A stretch of 11,911 nt of DNA from an uncultured Prevotellaceae bacterium (GTDB lineage: Bacteria; Bacteroidota; Bacteroidia; Bacteroidales; Bacteroidaceae): positions 1 to 11,911 of the forward strand of contig CAMPCG010000057.1 in NCBI GenBank assembly GCA_946644025.1. Reading direction: 5' to 3'. Of the stretch, positions 1 through 7,365 are shown piece after piece. Position 1 is the stretch's first letter. Every line of letters starts with the position of its first letter. The translations under genes and the position numbers were made by a program. The notes under the pieces were generated by a model. It ran no database searches. It worked only from the letters and a program-made list of their open reading frames with translations, and was not told where the DNA came from.

Positions 1-85
1 GAGCGGCTGCGCCGTCGTTTGGTATACCTTGGACTTTTTAAAGTGGACTCATTTAAGGATACAACTTTTTAACACCGATAGTAAC
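1..85. other. Left-edge leader upstream of the phosphatase gene
   Basis: No complete gene is visible here. The phosphatase reading frame stays open to the left edge, but the codons before position 86 do not look like the start of an exported protein. The other two forward frames stop at 39-41 and 70-72, so either could be the tail of an upstream gene; the sequence does not decide. TACCTTGG at 25-32 matches the Bacteroidetes -7 consensus TAnnTTTG at all but one fixed position. Its -33 partner would lie at or beyond the window edge, so I do not call it a promoter. Confidence 0.4.
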
Positions 86-1345
86 ATGAAGCGATTCTTC
101 CCCCTATTTCTTGCCTTCGCCCTCGGAGCCGAGGCACAGACAGGCAACACCGTCAAAGTGAACGTAGAAAACGACGCCGTGGCCCGCTACCTCAGTGAAG
201 TGGACTACACCTCTACCGAGGATGCCAGCCAGATAGGCGTATACAACGTGGCACCGCCCGCCATCAGGTCCATCCCCCGCCCGGCACTCATACCCATTCC
301 CGAGAGCGACGCCGAGACGCTGCTGCTCACCTACGCCGACGACGCCGATTTCACCCAGGGCGTCATCACCAAGACCGTGGCGAAGGGCTCCAGGGAGTAT
401 AAGCTCTACAACCTCGCTCCGCGGCGCGAATACTACTACAAGGTGGAGGCCGACGGAAAGACCGTGGACAGCGGAGTGATACAGACCGAGGGACAGGTGC
501 GCATGATATACGTGCCGGGGGCCAACAACATACGCGACCTGGGCGGATGGCCCACCACCGACGGCCAACGCACCAAGTACGGCAAGCTCTTCAGAGGCAC
601 CGAGCTCAACGGGCTTCATGTCGTAGACTCGGCGGGGCTGGCCATTCTGACCAACGACCTCGGCATACAGGCCGAGATAGACATGAGGGCCTGGTATAAC
701 GACGGACACGGGGTGTCGGCCTTCGGATTCGCGTCAAACATGTGGGGGAACACGGCGTTCCCGCCATACTACTACACCAGCGACAGCGGACAGGGACCGA
801 ACCAACTGTCGAACAGGGCCTACAGGCTGAAGTGGAAGAGGGAGTTTGACTTCATCGTGCAGAATTTCGTCAAAGCGCGAAACGTCTACATGCACTGCGT
901 GCATGGCGCCGACCGTACGGGCTACTTCGCCTTCCTCATAGAAGGACTGATGGGAATGGAATACGGAGACATGGTGAAGGACTACGAACTGACCGACTTT
1001 TACTCCTTCCAAAACAAAAAGGAGACCATCGACTCGCTCTACAATTACATCATGAGGGTGGAAGGCTCTACCCAGCAGGAGAAGTTCCGCAACTTCTTCA
1101 CCGACTCGCTCAATGTCAGCCCCAGCAACATAGACTATTTCCTCGGTCAGATACTGGAGAAAGACGACCTCGTCACCGCCATACGGTCGGCAGAAGGGCA
1201 CAACGGCGAAGCCACGCAGTCACAGGCCGCCGGTCTGCGGCCCGCTACGTATGACCTCTGGGGACGGAAGGCCACCAAGGCAGGACGGAAGGGCATCGTC
1301 ATCGAGCAGCGCCCCGACGGCACCGTGAGGAAGGTATTGAGATAA
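86..1345 (+). CDS. Secreted tyrosine-protein phosphatase (Y_phosphatase3-like)
   Basis: The product (419 aa) is probably an exported phosphatase of the bacterial tyrosine/dual-specificity class; its substrate is unknown. The start at 86 is chosen over an in-frame ATG at 29 because it begins a clean signal peptide (MKRFFPLFLAFALGAEAQ). Residues about 70-136 look like a fibronectin type III-type beta domain, with the pattern LYNLAPRREYYYKV. The catalytic domain follows: NIRDLGGW near residue 150, as in this family, and the P-loop HCVHGADRTG, a CX5R signature with Cys271 as nucleophile and Arg277. The last about 31 residues (YDLWGRK... to VRKVLR) resemble the short C-terminal tail common on Bacteroidetes secreted proteins, related to type IX sorting domains. 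The glycosyltransferase gene begins 18 bp downstream, probably in the same transcript. Fold and catalytic class are well supported; the role is not. Confidence 0.88.
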   Translation: MKRFFPLFLAFALGAEAQTGNTVKVNVENDAVARYLSEVDYTSTEDASQIGVYNVAPPAIRSIPRPALIPIPESDAETLLLTYADDADFTQGVITKTVAKGSREYKLYNLAPRREYYYKVEADGKTVDSGVIQTEGQVRMIYVPGANNIRDLGGWPTTDGQRTKYGKLFRGTELNGLHVVDSAGLAILTNDLGIQAEIDMRAWYNDGHGVSAFGFASNMWGNTAFPPYYYTSDSGQGPNQLSNRAYRLKWKREFDFIVQNFVKARNVYMHCVHGADRTGYFAFLIEGLMGMEYGDMVKDYELTDFYSFQNKKETIDSLYNYIMRVEGSTQQEKFRNFFTDSLNVSPSNIDYFLGQILEKDDLVTAIRSAEGHNGEATQSQAAGLRPATYDLWGRKATKAGRKGIVIEQRPDGTVRKVLR

Positions 1346-1363
1346 GGAGAAAAGCCACGACCC

Positions 1364-2299
1364 ATGAAGAAGAAAGTTAGCATCATCGTCCCGGCATACA
1401 ACGAGGAGGCCAGCCTGCAGAAGCTCTACGAGAGTCTCTGCCGACTGGCCGACACGCTGCCCGGCTACGACGTGGAAATGCTCTTCATCAACGACGGGAG
1501 CACCGACGCCACCCAGCAAATCATCGCGCAGCTGGCTGCCGACGACCGCCGCGTGGCCTACGTGGAGCTGTCGCGCAACTTTGGCAAGGAGGCGGCCATG
1601 CTCGCCGGATTCGACCACGTCAAAGGAGACTGCGCCGTGGTCATGGACGCCGACCTGCAAGACCCGCCACAAGTGGTCGGCGAGATGATTGACTGGTGGG
1701 AACAGGGCTATGAAGACGTCTACGCCCGCAGGCGGACAAGGGGCAAAGAGAGCTGGATAAGACGGAGGATGACCATGCTGTACTACCGCATACTGGCACT
1801 CTCCACGCGCTTCGACGTGCTGCAGAACGTGGGCGACTTCAGACTGCTCGACCGCAAGTGCATCGAAGCACTGCGACAGCTGCGCGAGAGCGAACGCTAC
1901 ACCAAGGGGCTGTTCAGCTGGATAGGATTCCGCAAGAAGGAAATAAGCTTCGACCGCAACGGACGACAATACGGAAAGAGCCACTGGAGCATGCTGCAAC
2001 TGACGGCACTGGCCATAGAGGGCATCACCAGCTTCACCATAGCACCCCTGCGCATAGCCACACTGCTGGGATTCATTACTGGGCTGGGAGCATTCGCATA
2101 CCTCGTCTACGTCTTCATCAAGGCCGTCATCTACGGCGACCCCGTGGCCGGATACCCCACGCTCATCTGCGTCATGCTCTTCCTCGGAGCCGTGCAGCTC
2201 ATCTGCCTCGGCATCATCGGCGAGTATCTGGGGCGCGTGTTCAACGAGTCAAAACGACGGCCCGTATACCTCGTGGAAGACTACCACCCGGCACAATAA
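1364..2299 (+). CDS. Family 2 glycosyltransferase, GtrB/DPM1-like, with two C-terminal membrane helices
   Basis: This 311-aa protein has the layout of polyprenyl-phosphate glycosyltransferases (GtrB, ArnC and dolichyl-phosphate mannose synthase relatives), which move a sugar from a nucleotide donor to a lipid carrier on the inner face of the cytoplasmic membrane. The GT-A domain starts at VSIIVPAYNEE (5-15), followed by NDGSTD (43-48) and the metal/nucleotide motif DADLQDPP (95-102). Two hydrophobic helices at about 228-253 and 264-288 form the membrane anchor, followed by GEYLGR (286-291) and KRRPVY (297-302), both typical of this subfamily. AGGAGA at 1345-1350 may serve as ribosome binding site, about 13 nt before ATG. 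The sugar and the acceptor pathway cannot be read from the sequence. The gene is probably co-transcribed with the upstream phosphatase; the next gene has its own promoter-like box. Confidence 0.92.
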   Translation: MKKKVSIIVPAYNEEASLQKLYESLCRLADTLPGYDVEMLFINDGSTDATQQIIAQLAADDRRVAYVELSRNFGKEAAMLAGFDHVKGDCAVVMDADLQDPPQVVGEMIDWWEQGYEDVYARRRTRGKESWIRRRMTMLYYRILALSTRFDVLQNVGDFRLLDRKCIEALRQLRESERYTKGLFSWIGFRKKEISFDRNGRQYGKSHWSMLQLTALAIEGITSFTIAPLRIATLLGFITGLGAFAYLVYVFIKAVIYGDPVAGYPTLICVMLFLGAVQLICLGIIGEYLGRVFNESKRRPVYLVEDYHPAQ

Positions 2300-2320
2300 A
2301 GACCGAAAAGGAGTAAAGGG

Positions 2321-2376
2321 ACACATTATTTGAGAATCGTTAAGAAAACACAAAAGAGCGTATATAAATAATGTGT
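2321..2376. promoter_or_regulatory. Perfect 11-bp inverted repeat upstream of topA
   Basis: ACACATTATTT at 2321-2331 is repeated exactly as its reverse complement at 2366-2376, with 34 bp between the arms. The right arm ends 16 bp before the -7 box of topA and covers the region where a -33 element should lie, so it could be an operator read by a dimeric protein. It could also form a weak, long-looped hairpin at the 3' end of the glycosyltransferase transcript. There is no T-run of the kind that makes an intrinsic terminator. The repeat is directly visible; the function is inferred. Confidence 0.5.
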
Positions 2377-2392
2377 TCATCTTCTTTTTGTG

Positions 2393-2400
2393 TACTTTTG
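2393..2400 (+). promoter_or_regulatory. Bacteroidetes-type -7 box of the topA promoter
   Basis: TACTTTTG fits the Bacteroidetes primary sigma factor -7 consensus TAnnTTTG and is followed by the CACC that often accompanies it. The -33 element is weak (TGTG near 2372-2375). Transcription would start around 2405-2408, giving a leader of about 25 nt before the ATG at 2431. An in-frame ATG at 2371 lies upstream of this box and therefore could not be in the transcript. Confidence 0.65.
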
Positions 2401-2420
2401 CACCCCAAAAGAAACAACAT

Positions 2421-2427
2421 AAGGAGA
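2421..2427 (+). promoter_or_regulatory. Ribosome binding site that fixes the topA start
   Basis: AAGGAGA lies just upstream of ATG 2431 and is a strong Shine-Dalgarno match by Bacteroidetes standards. Together with the -7 box at 2393-2400 it supports 2431 as the start rather than the in-frame ATG at 2371. Confidence 0.6.
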
Positions 2428-2430
2428 AAT

Positions 2431-4731
2431 ATGCAGAAAAACCTGGTTATAGTGGAGTCGCCCGCTAAGGCGAAAACCATCGAGAAATTCCTTGGCTCGG
2501 ACTTCAAGGTGATGTCGAGCTACGGCCACATACGCGACCTGAAGAAAAAGGAACTGAGCATCAACGAGAAGACGCTGGAACCCGAATACGAAATCCCCGA
2601 AGAGAAGAAGAAACTGGTCAGTGAGCTGCGCACAAATGCCGGAAAAGCCGCACAGGTGTGGCTTGCAAGCGATGAAGACCGCGAGGGAGAAGCTATATCA
2701 TGGCACCTGTGCGAGGTGCTCGGACTGGACGAGCGGAACACCAAGCGAATCGTGTTCCACGAGATAACGAAGCCGGCCATCATGGAGGCCATAGAGCATC
2801 CGCGCACACTGAACATGAACCTGGTCAACGCACAGCAGGCACGCCGAGTGCTCGACAGGCTCGTGGGCTTCAAGCTCTCGCCAGTGCTTTGGAGAAAGGT
2901 GAAACCGGCACTCTCGGCCGGACGCGTGCAGAGCGTGGCCGTGAGACTCATCGTGGAGAGGGAACGCGAGATACAGGCTTTCAAGAGTGAGACCTACTAT
3001 AACGTGCAGGGCATCTTCGGAGTGCAGAACGCCGACGGCTCGCAGAGCGAGGTGAAAGCCACGCTGGTACAGCGACTGAAGACGAAGGAGGAGGTGAACG
3101 CCTTCCTGGAACAGTGCAAAGACGCGACGTTCACCATCAAAAACATACAGAAGAAGCCCACGAAGCGCACCCCGGCACCGCCTTTCACCACCTCGACACT
3201 GCAGCAGGAGGCCGCGCGCAAGCTGGGATTCACCGTCAGCCAGACCATGATGGTGGCGCAGCACCTCTATGAGAACGGACGCATCACCTACATGCGTACC
3301 GACTCGGTGAACCTAAGCTCGCTCTGCATCAACGCCTCCAAAGAGAAGATTACCGAACTCTACGGAGCCGAATACTCGAAGGTGCGCAAATATCACACCA
3401 GCTCGAAGGGCGCACAGGAGGCACACGAGGCCATACGCCCGTCGTACATGGACCAGACAAGCATCGAAGGAACGGTGCAGGAGAAACGACTCTACGACCT
3501 CATCTGGAAACGGACGGCCGCAAGCCAGATGGCCGATGCAGAGATAGAGAAGACGACGGTCGAAATAGAGGTGTCGACGCTTCCCGCTCATTGCTTCACC
3601 GCACAGGGCGAGGTCATCCGCTTCGACGGATTCCTGAAAGTCTACCGCGAAAGCGTCGACGACGACGACGATAACCGCGAGGAGCAGAGCCACGTGCTGC
3701 CGCCCCTCGAAGAGGGACAGGAACTCACGCGGAGAGAGATTCTGGCCACAGAGCGCAACAGCCAGGGACCGCAGCGATACACCGAGGCATCGCTCGTGCA
3801 TAAGCTGGAGGAGCTGGGCATAGGACGCCCCTCAACCTACGCACCCACCATCTCGACCATACAGCAGCGCGAATACGTCGTCAAGGGCGACAAGAAAGGA
3901 GAGGAGCACGCCTACGAGGTCATCAGCCTGAAAGGAAAGCTCATCAACAGCAAGCAGCGGGTGGAGACCGTGGGCAGCGAGAAGGGAAAGCTCATCCCCA
4001 CAGACATAGGCACCGTGGTCAACGACTTCCTCATGGAGAATTTCCCAACCATCATGGACTACAACTTCACCGCCAAGGTGGAGCAGGACTTCGACCAGAT
4101 AGCAGAGGGTAAGGAGCATTGGGAGAAGATGATGCAAAGCTTCTACAAGGACTTCGAGCCGACGGTGGAGAAGACCATCAACGCACGCTCGGAGCACAAG
4201 GCCGGCGAGCGGCTGCTGGGCAACGACCCGAAGAGCGGACGCCCGGTGTTCGTGAAAATAGGACGCTACGGCCCCGTCATTCAGATAGGCACTGCCGACG
4301 AGAAGAACAAGCCGCTCTTCGCCCACCTGCCGAAGGAGATAGGCATGGAGAGCGTCACCCTGGACCAGGCACTCGAGCTGTTCAAGCTGCCCCGTATGCT
4401 GGGACAGTACGAAGGCGAGCCCGTCACAGTGAGCTCGGGACGATTCGGCCCCTACGTGCTCCACAAAAAGGTCTACACGCCCATACCCAAGGACATGAAC
4501 CCGCTGCAGATAACCATCATAGAGGCCGCAAAGCTGATTGAGGAGAAAAGGAAGAGCGACGCCCAGAAGCACCTGAAGGTGTTTGACGAAGACCCGAAGC
4601 TGGAAATACTCAACGGACGCTTCGGCCCCTACCTGAACTACGACGGCAAGAATTTCCGCATCCCCAAGTCCATGCACGAACGGGCAAAGGAAATGACCTA
4701 CGACGAGTGCATGGCCATAGTGAACAAGTAG
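2431..4731 (+). CDS. topA: DNA topoisomerase I (type IA)
   Basis: This 766-aa enzyme relaxes negative supercoils by cutting and rejoining one DNA strand. The TOPRIM domain opens with LVIVESPAKAKTIEKFLG (catalytic Glu9) and carries the DxDxE metal triad SDEDREGE (Asp81, Asp83, Glu85). LSAGRVQSVAVRLI follows. The active-site tyrosine is Tyr287 in GRITYMRTDS. QEAHEAIRP (around 329-337) and GIGRPSTYAPTI (463-474) complete the core. The C-terminus has three GRYGP/GRFGPY repeats (about 611, 670 and 729) of the topoisomerase C-terminal repeat family. It lacks the CxxC zinc fingers seen in E. coli TopA. The start is set by the ribosome binding site at 2421-2427; an earlier ATG at 2371 would add 20 poorly matching residues and precede the promoter. 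aroK follows after 28 bp. Confidence 0.97.
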   Translation: MQKNLVIVESPAKAKTIEKFLGSDFKVMSSYGHIRDLKKKELSINEKTLEPEYEIPEEKKKLVSELRTNAGKAAQVWLASDEDREGEAISWHLCEVLGLDERNTKRIVFHEITKPAIMEAIEHPRTLNMNLVNAQQARRVLDRLVGFKLSPVLWRKVKPALSAGRVQSVAVRLIVEREREIQAFKSETYYNVQGIFGVQNADGSQSEVKATLVQRLKTKEEVNAFLEQCKDATFTIKNIQKKPTKRTPAPPFTTSTLQQEAARKLGFTVSQTMMVAQHLYENGRITYMRTDSVNLSSLCINASKEKITELYGAEYSKVRKYHTSSKGAQEAHEAIRPSYMDQTSIEGTVQEKRLYDLIWKRTAASQMADAEIEKTTVEIEVSTLPAHCFTAQGEVIRFDGFLKVYRESVDDDDDNREEQSHVLPPLEEGQELTRREILATERNSQGPQRYTEASLVHKLEELGIGRPSTYAPTISTIQQREYVVKGDKKGEEHAYEVISLKGKLINSKQRVETVGSEKGKLIPTDIGTVVNDFLMENFPTIMDYNFTAKVEQDFDQIAEGKEHWEKMMQSFYKDFEPTVEKTINARSEHKAGERLLGNDPKSGRPVFVKIGRYGPVIQIGTADEKNKPLFAHLPKEIGMESVTLDQALELFKLPRMLGQYEGEPVTVSSGRFGPYVLHKKVYTPIPKDMNPLQITIIEAAKLIEEKRKSDAQKHLKVFDEDPKLEILNGRFGPYLNYDGKNFRIPKSMHERAKEMTYDECMAIVNK

Positions 4732-4759
4732 CCACGCACTACGCGAAATCTGAACTGAC

Positions 4760-5287
4760 ATGACCAGGATTATCCTCATCGGCTACATGGGGGCCGGAAA
4801 GACCACCATAGGCCGGGCACTGGCGAAGGAGCTGGAAGTGCCCTTCTACGACCTCGACTGGTACATAGAGAGCCGCCGCCACAAGACCGTGGCCCAGATC
4901 TTCGCAGAGGACGGCGAGGAAGCCTTCCGCCGCATAGAGCACAACATGCTCCACGAGGTGGCCGAGTTCGAGGACGTGGTCATCAGCTGCGGCGGAGGAA
5001 CGCCCTGCTTCTTCGACAACATGGACTACATGAACGCGCAGGGCCAGGTGGTCTACCTCAAGGCCGAGCCCCAGGTGCTCATCGAACACCTGAAAATGGC
5101 ACGCACGGAGCGGCCCCTGCTCAAAGGCAAGACGCCCGAGCAGCTCGAGGCCTTCATCACAGAGCAGGTACAGGCACGCGAGGCCTATTACGACAAGGCA
5201 CGCTACACCTTCGACGTGTCGCTCATGGACAACTACGACAAAATCCAGTCTACCATAGCCCAACTGCGGCAATTACTCGCAATATGA
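4760..5287 (+). CDS. aroK: Shikimate kinase
   Basis: This 175-aa cytoplasmic enzyme phosphorylates shikimate with ATP to give shikimate 3-phosphate, the fifth step of the chorismate pathway for aromatic amino acids. The Walker A loop is GYMGAGKT (8-15). Asp31 and Asp33 in YDLDWYIE bind magnesium and shikimate. FRRIE (56-60) supplies the substrate-binding arginine, and the GGG motif lies at 78-80. The lid is RTERPLL (115-121), and Arg140 in QARE is the expected later arginine. Length is normal for the family. The gene follows topA by 28 bp, and its stop codon overlaps the next start as ATGA (5284-5287), so translation of the lipoprotein downstream is probably coupled to it. Confidence 0.96.
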   Translation: MTRIILIGYMGAGKTTIGRALAKELEVPFYDLDWYIESRRHKTVAQIFAEDGEEAFRRIEHNMLHEVAEFEDVVISCGGGTPCFFDNMDYMNAQGQVVYLKAEPQVLIEHLKMARTERPLLKGKTPEQLEAFITEQVQAREAYYDKARYTFDVSLMDNYDKIQSTIAQLRQLLAI

Positions 5288-7233
5288 GAAAAGCGCTTTA
5301 CTTCATATTGTTAATCCTTCTGGCCTCATGCGCCCGCATGGGCAGTCCCGACGGCGGATGGTACGACGAGACGCCGCCCAAGGTCATCGGCTCCACGCCC
5401 GAAGACAAAGGCACTAACGTGAGGGCAAAGAAAATCACCATCAACTTCGACGAATACATCAAGATAGAGGATGCGCAGAACAAGGTCATTGTCTCGCCGC
5501 CGCAATTGGAGCAGGCCGAGATAAAGGCCGCCGGCAAGCGCATCATCGTCGAGCTGAAGGACTCGCTGAAGGACAACACCACCTACACCGTCGACTTCAG
5601 CGATGCCATTGCCGACAACAACGAGGGCAACCCCATGGGAAACTACACCTTCTCGTTCTCCACCGGCGACCATATTGACACCCTCGAGGTCTCGGGCTAC
5701 TGCCTGAACGCCGAAAACCTGGAGCCCATCAAGGGCATCAGCGTAGGACTCTATCCTTACGACGCTCCCGACAGCATCTTCCGCAAGGAACCGATGATTC
5801 GCATCTCGCGGACCAACGGCGGAGGCCAGTTCACCATCAAGGGTGTCGCCCCCGGAGCCTACCGGGCCTTTGCCCTGCAGGATGCCGACGGCGACTTCGT
5901 GCTCAGTCAGAAGAGCGAGATGATGGGCTTCTCGCGCGACAAGATTGAACCGACGTGGAAGCCCGACACACGGCCCGACACCATCTGGCGCGACTCGCTC
6001 CACATCCTCGACATCAAGCGCATAGGCTACACCCATTTCCTGCCCGACGACATCACCCTGCTCTGTTTCCAGGAGCCCAACACCAACCGCTCGTTCCTGA
6101 AGATTGAACGCAACGAGCCAAACAAGCTGGGCCTCTACTTCACCTATGGCAGTGACTCGCTGCCGAAGCTGCGCGGACTGAACTTCGACAGCACCGACGC
6201 CTTCGTGCTTGAGGCTTCGGAGAATAAAGACACGCTCCTTTACTGGATTGCCGACACCACGCTCGTCAACCAGGACACGCTCGAGATAGAGATGACCTAC
6301 CTCATGTCCGACAGCCTGGGACAGCTGGTGGAGAAGGTGGACACCATCACCGGCTATGCCAAGGTGAGCTACGAGAAGCGAAAGAAAGAGAAGCAGAAGG
6401 AGCTGGAAGAATGGCAGAAAGAGCAGGAGAAGAAAAAGAAAGAAGGCGATCCATACGACAGCATCATGCCTCCGAAGATGCTGGAGGTGAACGTGAGCGT
6501 GAACGGCGCCATGGAGCCCAAGCAGCGCATCTTCATCGAAACGCCCGAGCCGCTGGCCAGGGTCAACACCGACGGCATACACCTCTACCAGGAGATAGAC
6601 TCGGCGTGGTACAACTGTCCGCACGAGCTGCAGCAAATCTCTGCACGACGGTACGAGCTGAAGGTGGACACACAGCCCAAGATGACGCTCAGCCTGGAGA
6701 TGGACTCGGCGGCCTTTGAAAGCATCTACGGCCTCTACTCCGACAAGAAGAAGGTGGGCATCAAGGTGAAGGACGAGGACGAGTTCAGCACCCTGCTCGT
6801 AGAGCTGAACGGTCTGCCCAAGGACACCGACCCCACCACGGTCTGCGTGATGCTCGTCGACGCCTCCGACAAGGTAGCGAAGCAAATGATGGCCGACGCC
6901 TCGGCAAAGGCCATGTTCCGCTACGTGAGGCCGTCGAAATACTATCTGCGCGCGTTCATCGACGCCAACGGCAACGGCGTCTGGGATACAGGCTGCTTCG
7001 ACGAAGGCCTGCAGGCAGAGGACGTCTACTACTTCAACGAGGAGATAGAGTGCAAGCAGAAATGGGACGTCAAGCGCCAATGGAACCTCACCGCCAGGCC
7101 ACGCTACAAGCAGAAGCCCGAAAAGATTATCAAGCAGAAGCCCGAAGCCGCCAAGAAGCAGCGAAGCCTTAACCTGGAAAGGGCGAAGAAGCTGGGTAAG
7201 GAATACATCAAGGAAAAAGGAGTAAGCCTTTGA
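5284..7233 (+). CDS. Ig-like (Big_5) domain lipoprotein
   Basis: This 649-aa protein is an envelope lipoprotein of unknown function. MRKALYFILLILLASC is a lipoprotein signal with a LASC lipobox, so Cys16 would be lipidated. TPPKVIGSTPEDKGTNV to about residue 128 matches the bacterial Ig-like Big_5 domain seen in many Bacteroidetes lipoproteins. Residues about 135-210 look like a prealbumin/CNA-B-type beta domain. Two similar acidic loops end beta regions: QDADGDF (199-205) and DANGNGVWD (560-568), resembling calcium-binding loops. Residues 364-388 are almost entirely Lys, Glu and Gln, probably a charged helix or coiled coil. The C-terminal 45 residues are very basic (KQKPEK...KKLGKEYIKEKG), which is unusual for a surface protein. 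The gene overlaps aroK by 4 nt, so it belongs to that transcript. No enzymatic motif is visible. Confidence 0.85.
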   Translation: MRKALYFILLILLASCARMGSPDGGWYDETPPKVIGSTPEDKGTNVRAKKITINFDEYIKIEDAQNKVIVSPPQLEQAEIKAAGKRIIVELKDSLKDNTTYTVDFSDAIADNNEGNPMGNYTFSFSTGDHIDTLEVSGYCLNAENLEPIKGISVGLYPYDAPDSIFRKEPMIRISRTNGGGQFTIKGVAPGAYRAFALQDADGDFVLSQKSEMMGFSRDKIEPTWKPDTRPDTIWRDSLHILDIKRIGYTHFLPDDITLLCFQEPNTNRSFLKIERNEPNKLGLYFTYGSDSLPKLRGLNFDSTDAFVLEASENKDTLLYWIADTTLVNQDTLEIEMTYLMSDSLGQLVEKVDTITGYAKVSYEKRKKEKQKELEEWQKEQEKKKKEGDPYDSIMPPKMLEVNVSVNGAMEPKQRIFIETPEPLARVNTDGIHLYQEIDSAWYNCPHELQQISARRYELKVDTQPKMTLSLEMDSAAFESIYGLYSDKKKVGIKVKDEDEFSTLLVELNGLPKDTDPTTVCVMLVDASDKVAKQMMADASAKAMFRYVRPSKYYLRAFIDANGNGVWDTGCFDEGLQAEDVYYFNEEIECKQKWDVKRQWNLTARPRYKQKPEKIIKQKPEAAKKQRSLNLERAKKLGKEYIKEKGVSL

Positions 7234-7242
7234 AGCGCACAA

Positions 7243-7311
7243 GTAAGGAGGCGACGTGTCCCACGTCGCAATCCAGCAGACAGTTGCGACGTGAGACACG
7301 CCGCCTCCTAC
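7243..7311. repeat. Nested palindromic intergenic repeat
   Basis: Arms 7246-7271 and 7284-7309 are inverted copies of 26 nt with two mismatches around a 12-nt loop; allowing one bulge extends pairing to 7243 and 7311. Each arm is also a hairpin by itself. In the left arm GCGACGTG (7251-7258) pairs perfectly with CACGTCGC (7262-7269) around TCC. In the right arm GCGACGTG (7286-7293) pairs with CACGCCGC (7297-7304) around AGA with one mismatch. This architecture suggests a REP-like or small palindromic mobile element. It sits 9 nt after the lipoprotein stop and could shape the 3' end of that transcript, but no T-tract follows, so it is not a classical terminator. It is GC-rich while the DNA just downstream is AT-rich. 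Confidence 0.75.
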
Positions 7312-7365
7312 TGCAAAGCGACGTAATAACCATTCATTATGAAGTAGTAAGTAATAAGCACTATT
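7312..7365 (+). other. AT-rich leader before the DUF3108 gene
   Basis: A short leader with no clear Bacteroidetes -7 box and no strong Shine-Dalgarno sequence. GTAGTAA (7344) and GTAATAA (7351) are spaced 7 nt apart, matching the 7-nt period of the other repetitive spacers in this window. Confidence 0.35.

Noticed and set aside
29..85. Extended N-terminus of the phosphatase from an ATG at 29
   Set aside because: It would bury the signal peptide that begins at 86 behind 19 mostly hydrophilic residues.
2371..2430. Extended N-terminus of TopA from an ATG at 2371
   Set aside because: The ATG is upstream of the -7 box at 2393-2400, and the extra 20 residues precede the conserved start MQKNLVIVESPAKAK.
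3658..3675. Run of GAC codons in topA (five aspartates in a row)
   Set aside because: A short acidic loop in a variable part of the protein; the trinucleotide repeat is too short to suggest expansion or a switch.
5326..7299. 657-codon open frame on the minus strand opposite the lipoprotein gene
   Set aside because: Its translation is low-complexity (rich in Leu, Val, His and Gly) and mirrors the codon bias of the plus-strand gene, which has a lipobox and family matches. Long antisense frames are expected in GC-rich coding DNA.
7243..7311. Intrinsic terminator after the lipoprotein gene
   Set aside because: The stem is strong, but the sequence after it (ACTGCAAAGCG) has no T-run, and the structure is far longer than a usual terminator. 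It is kept as a repeat element.
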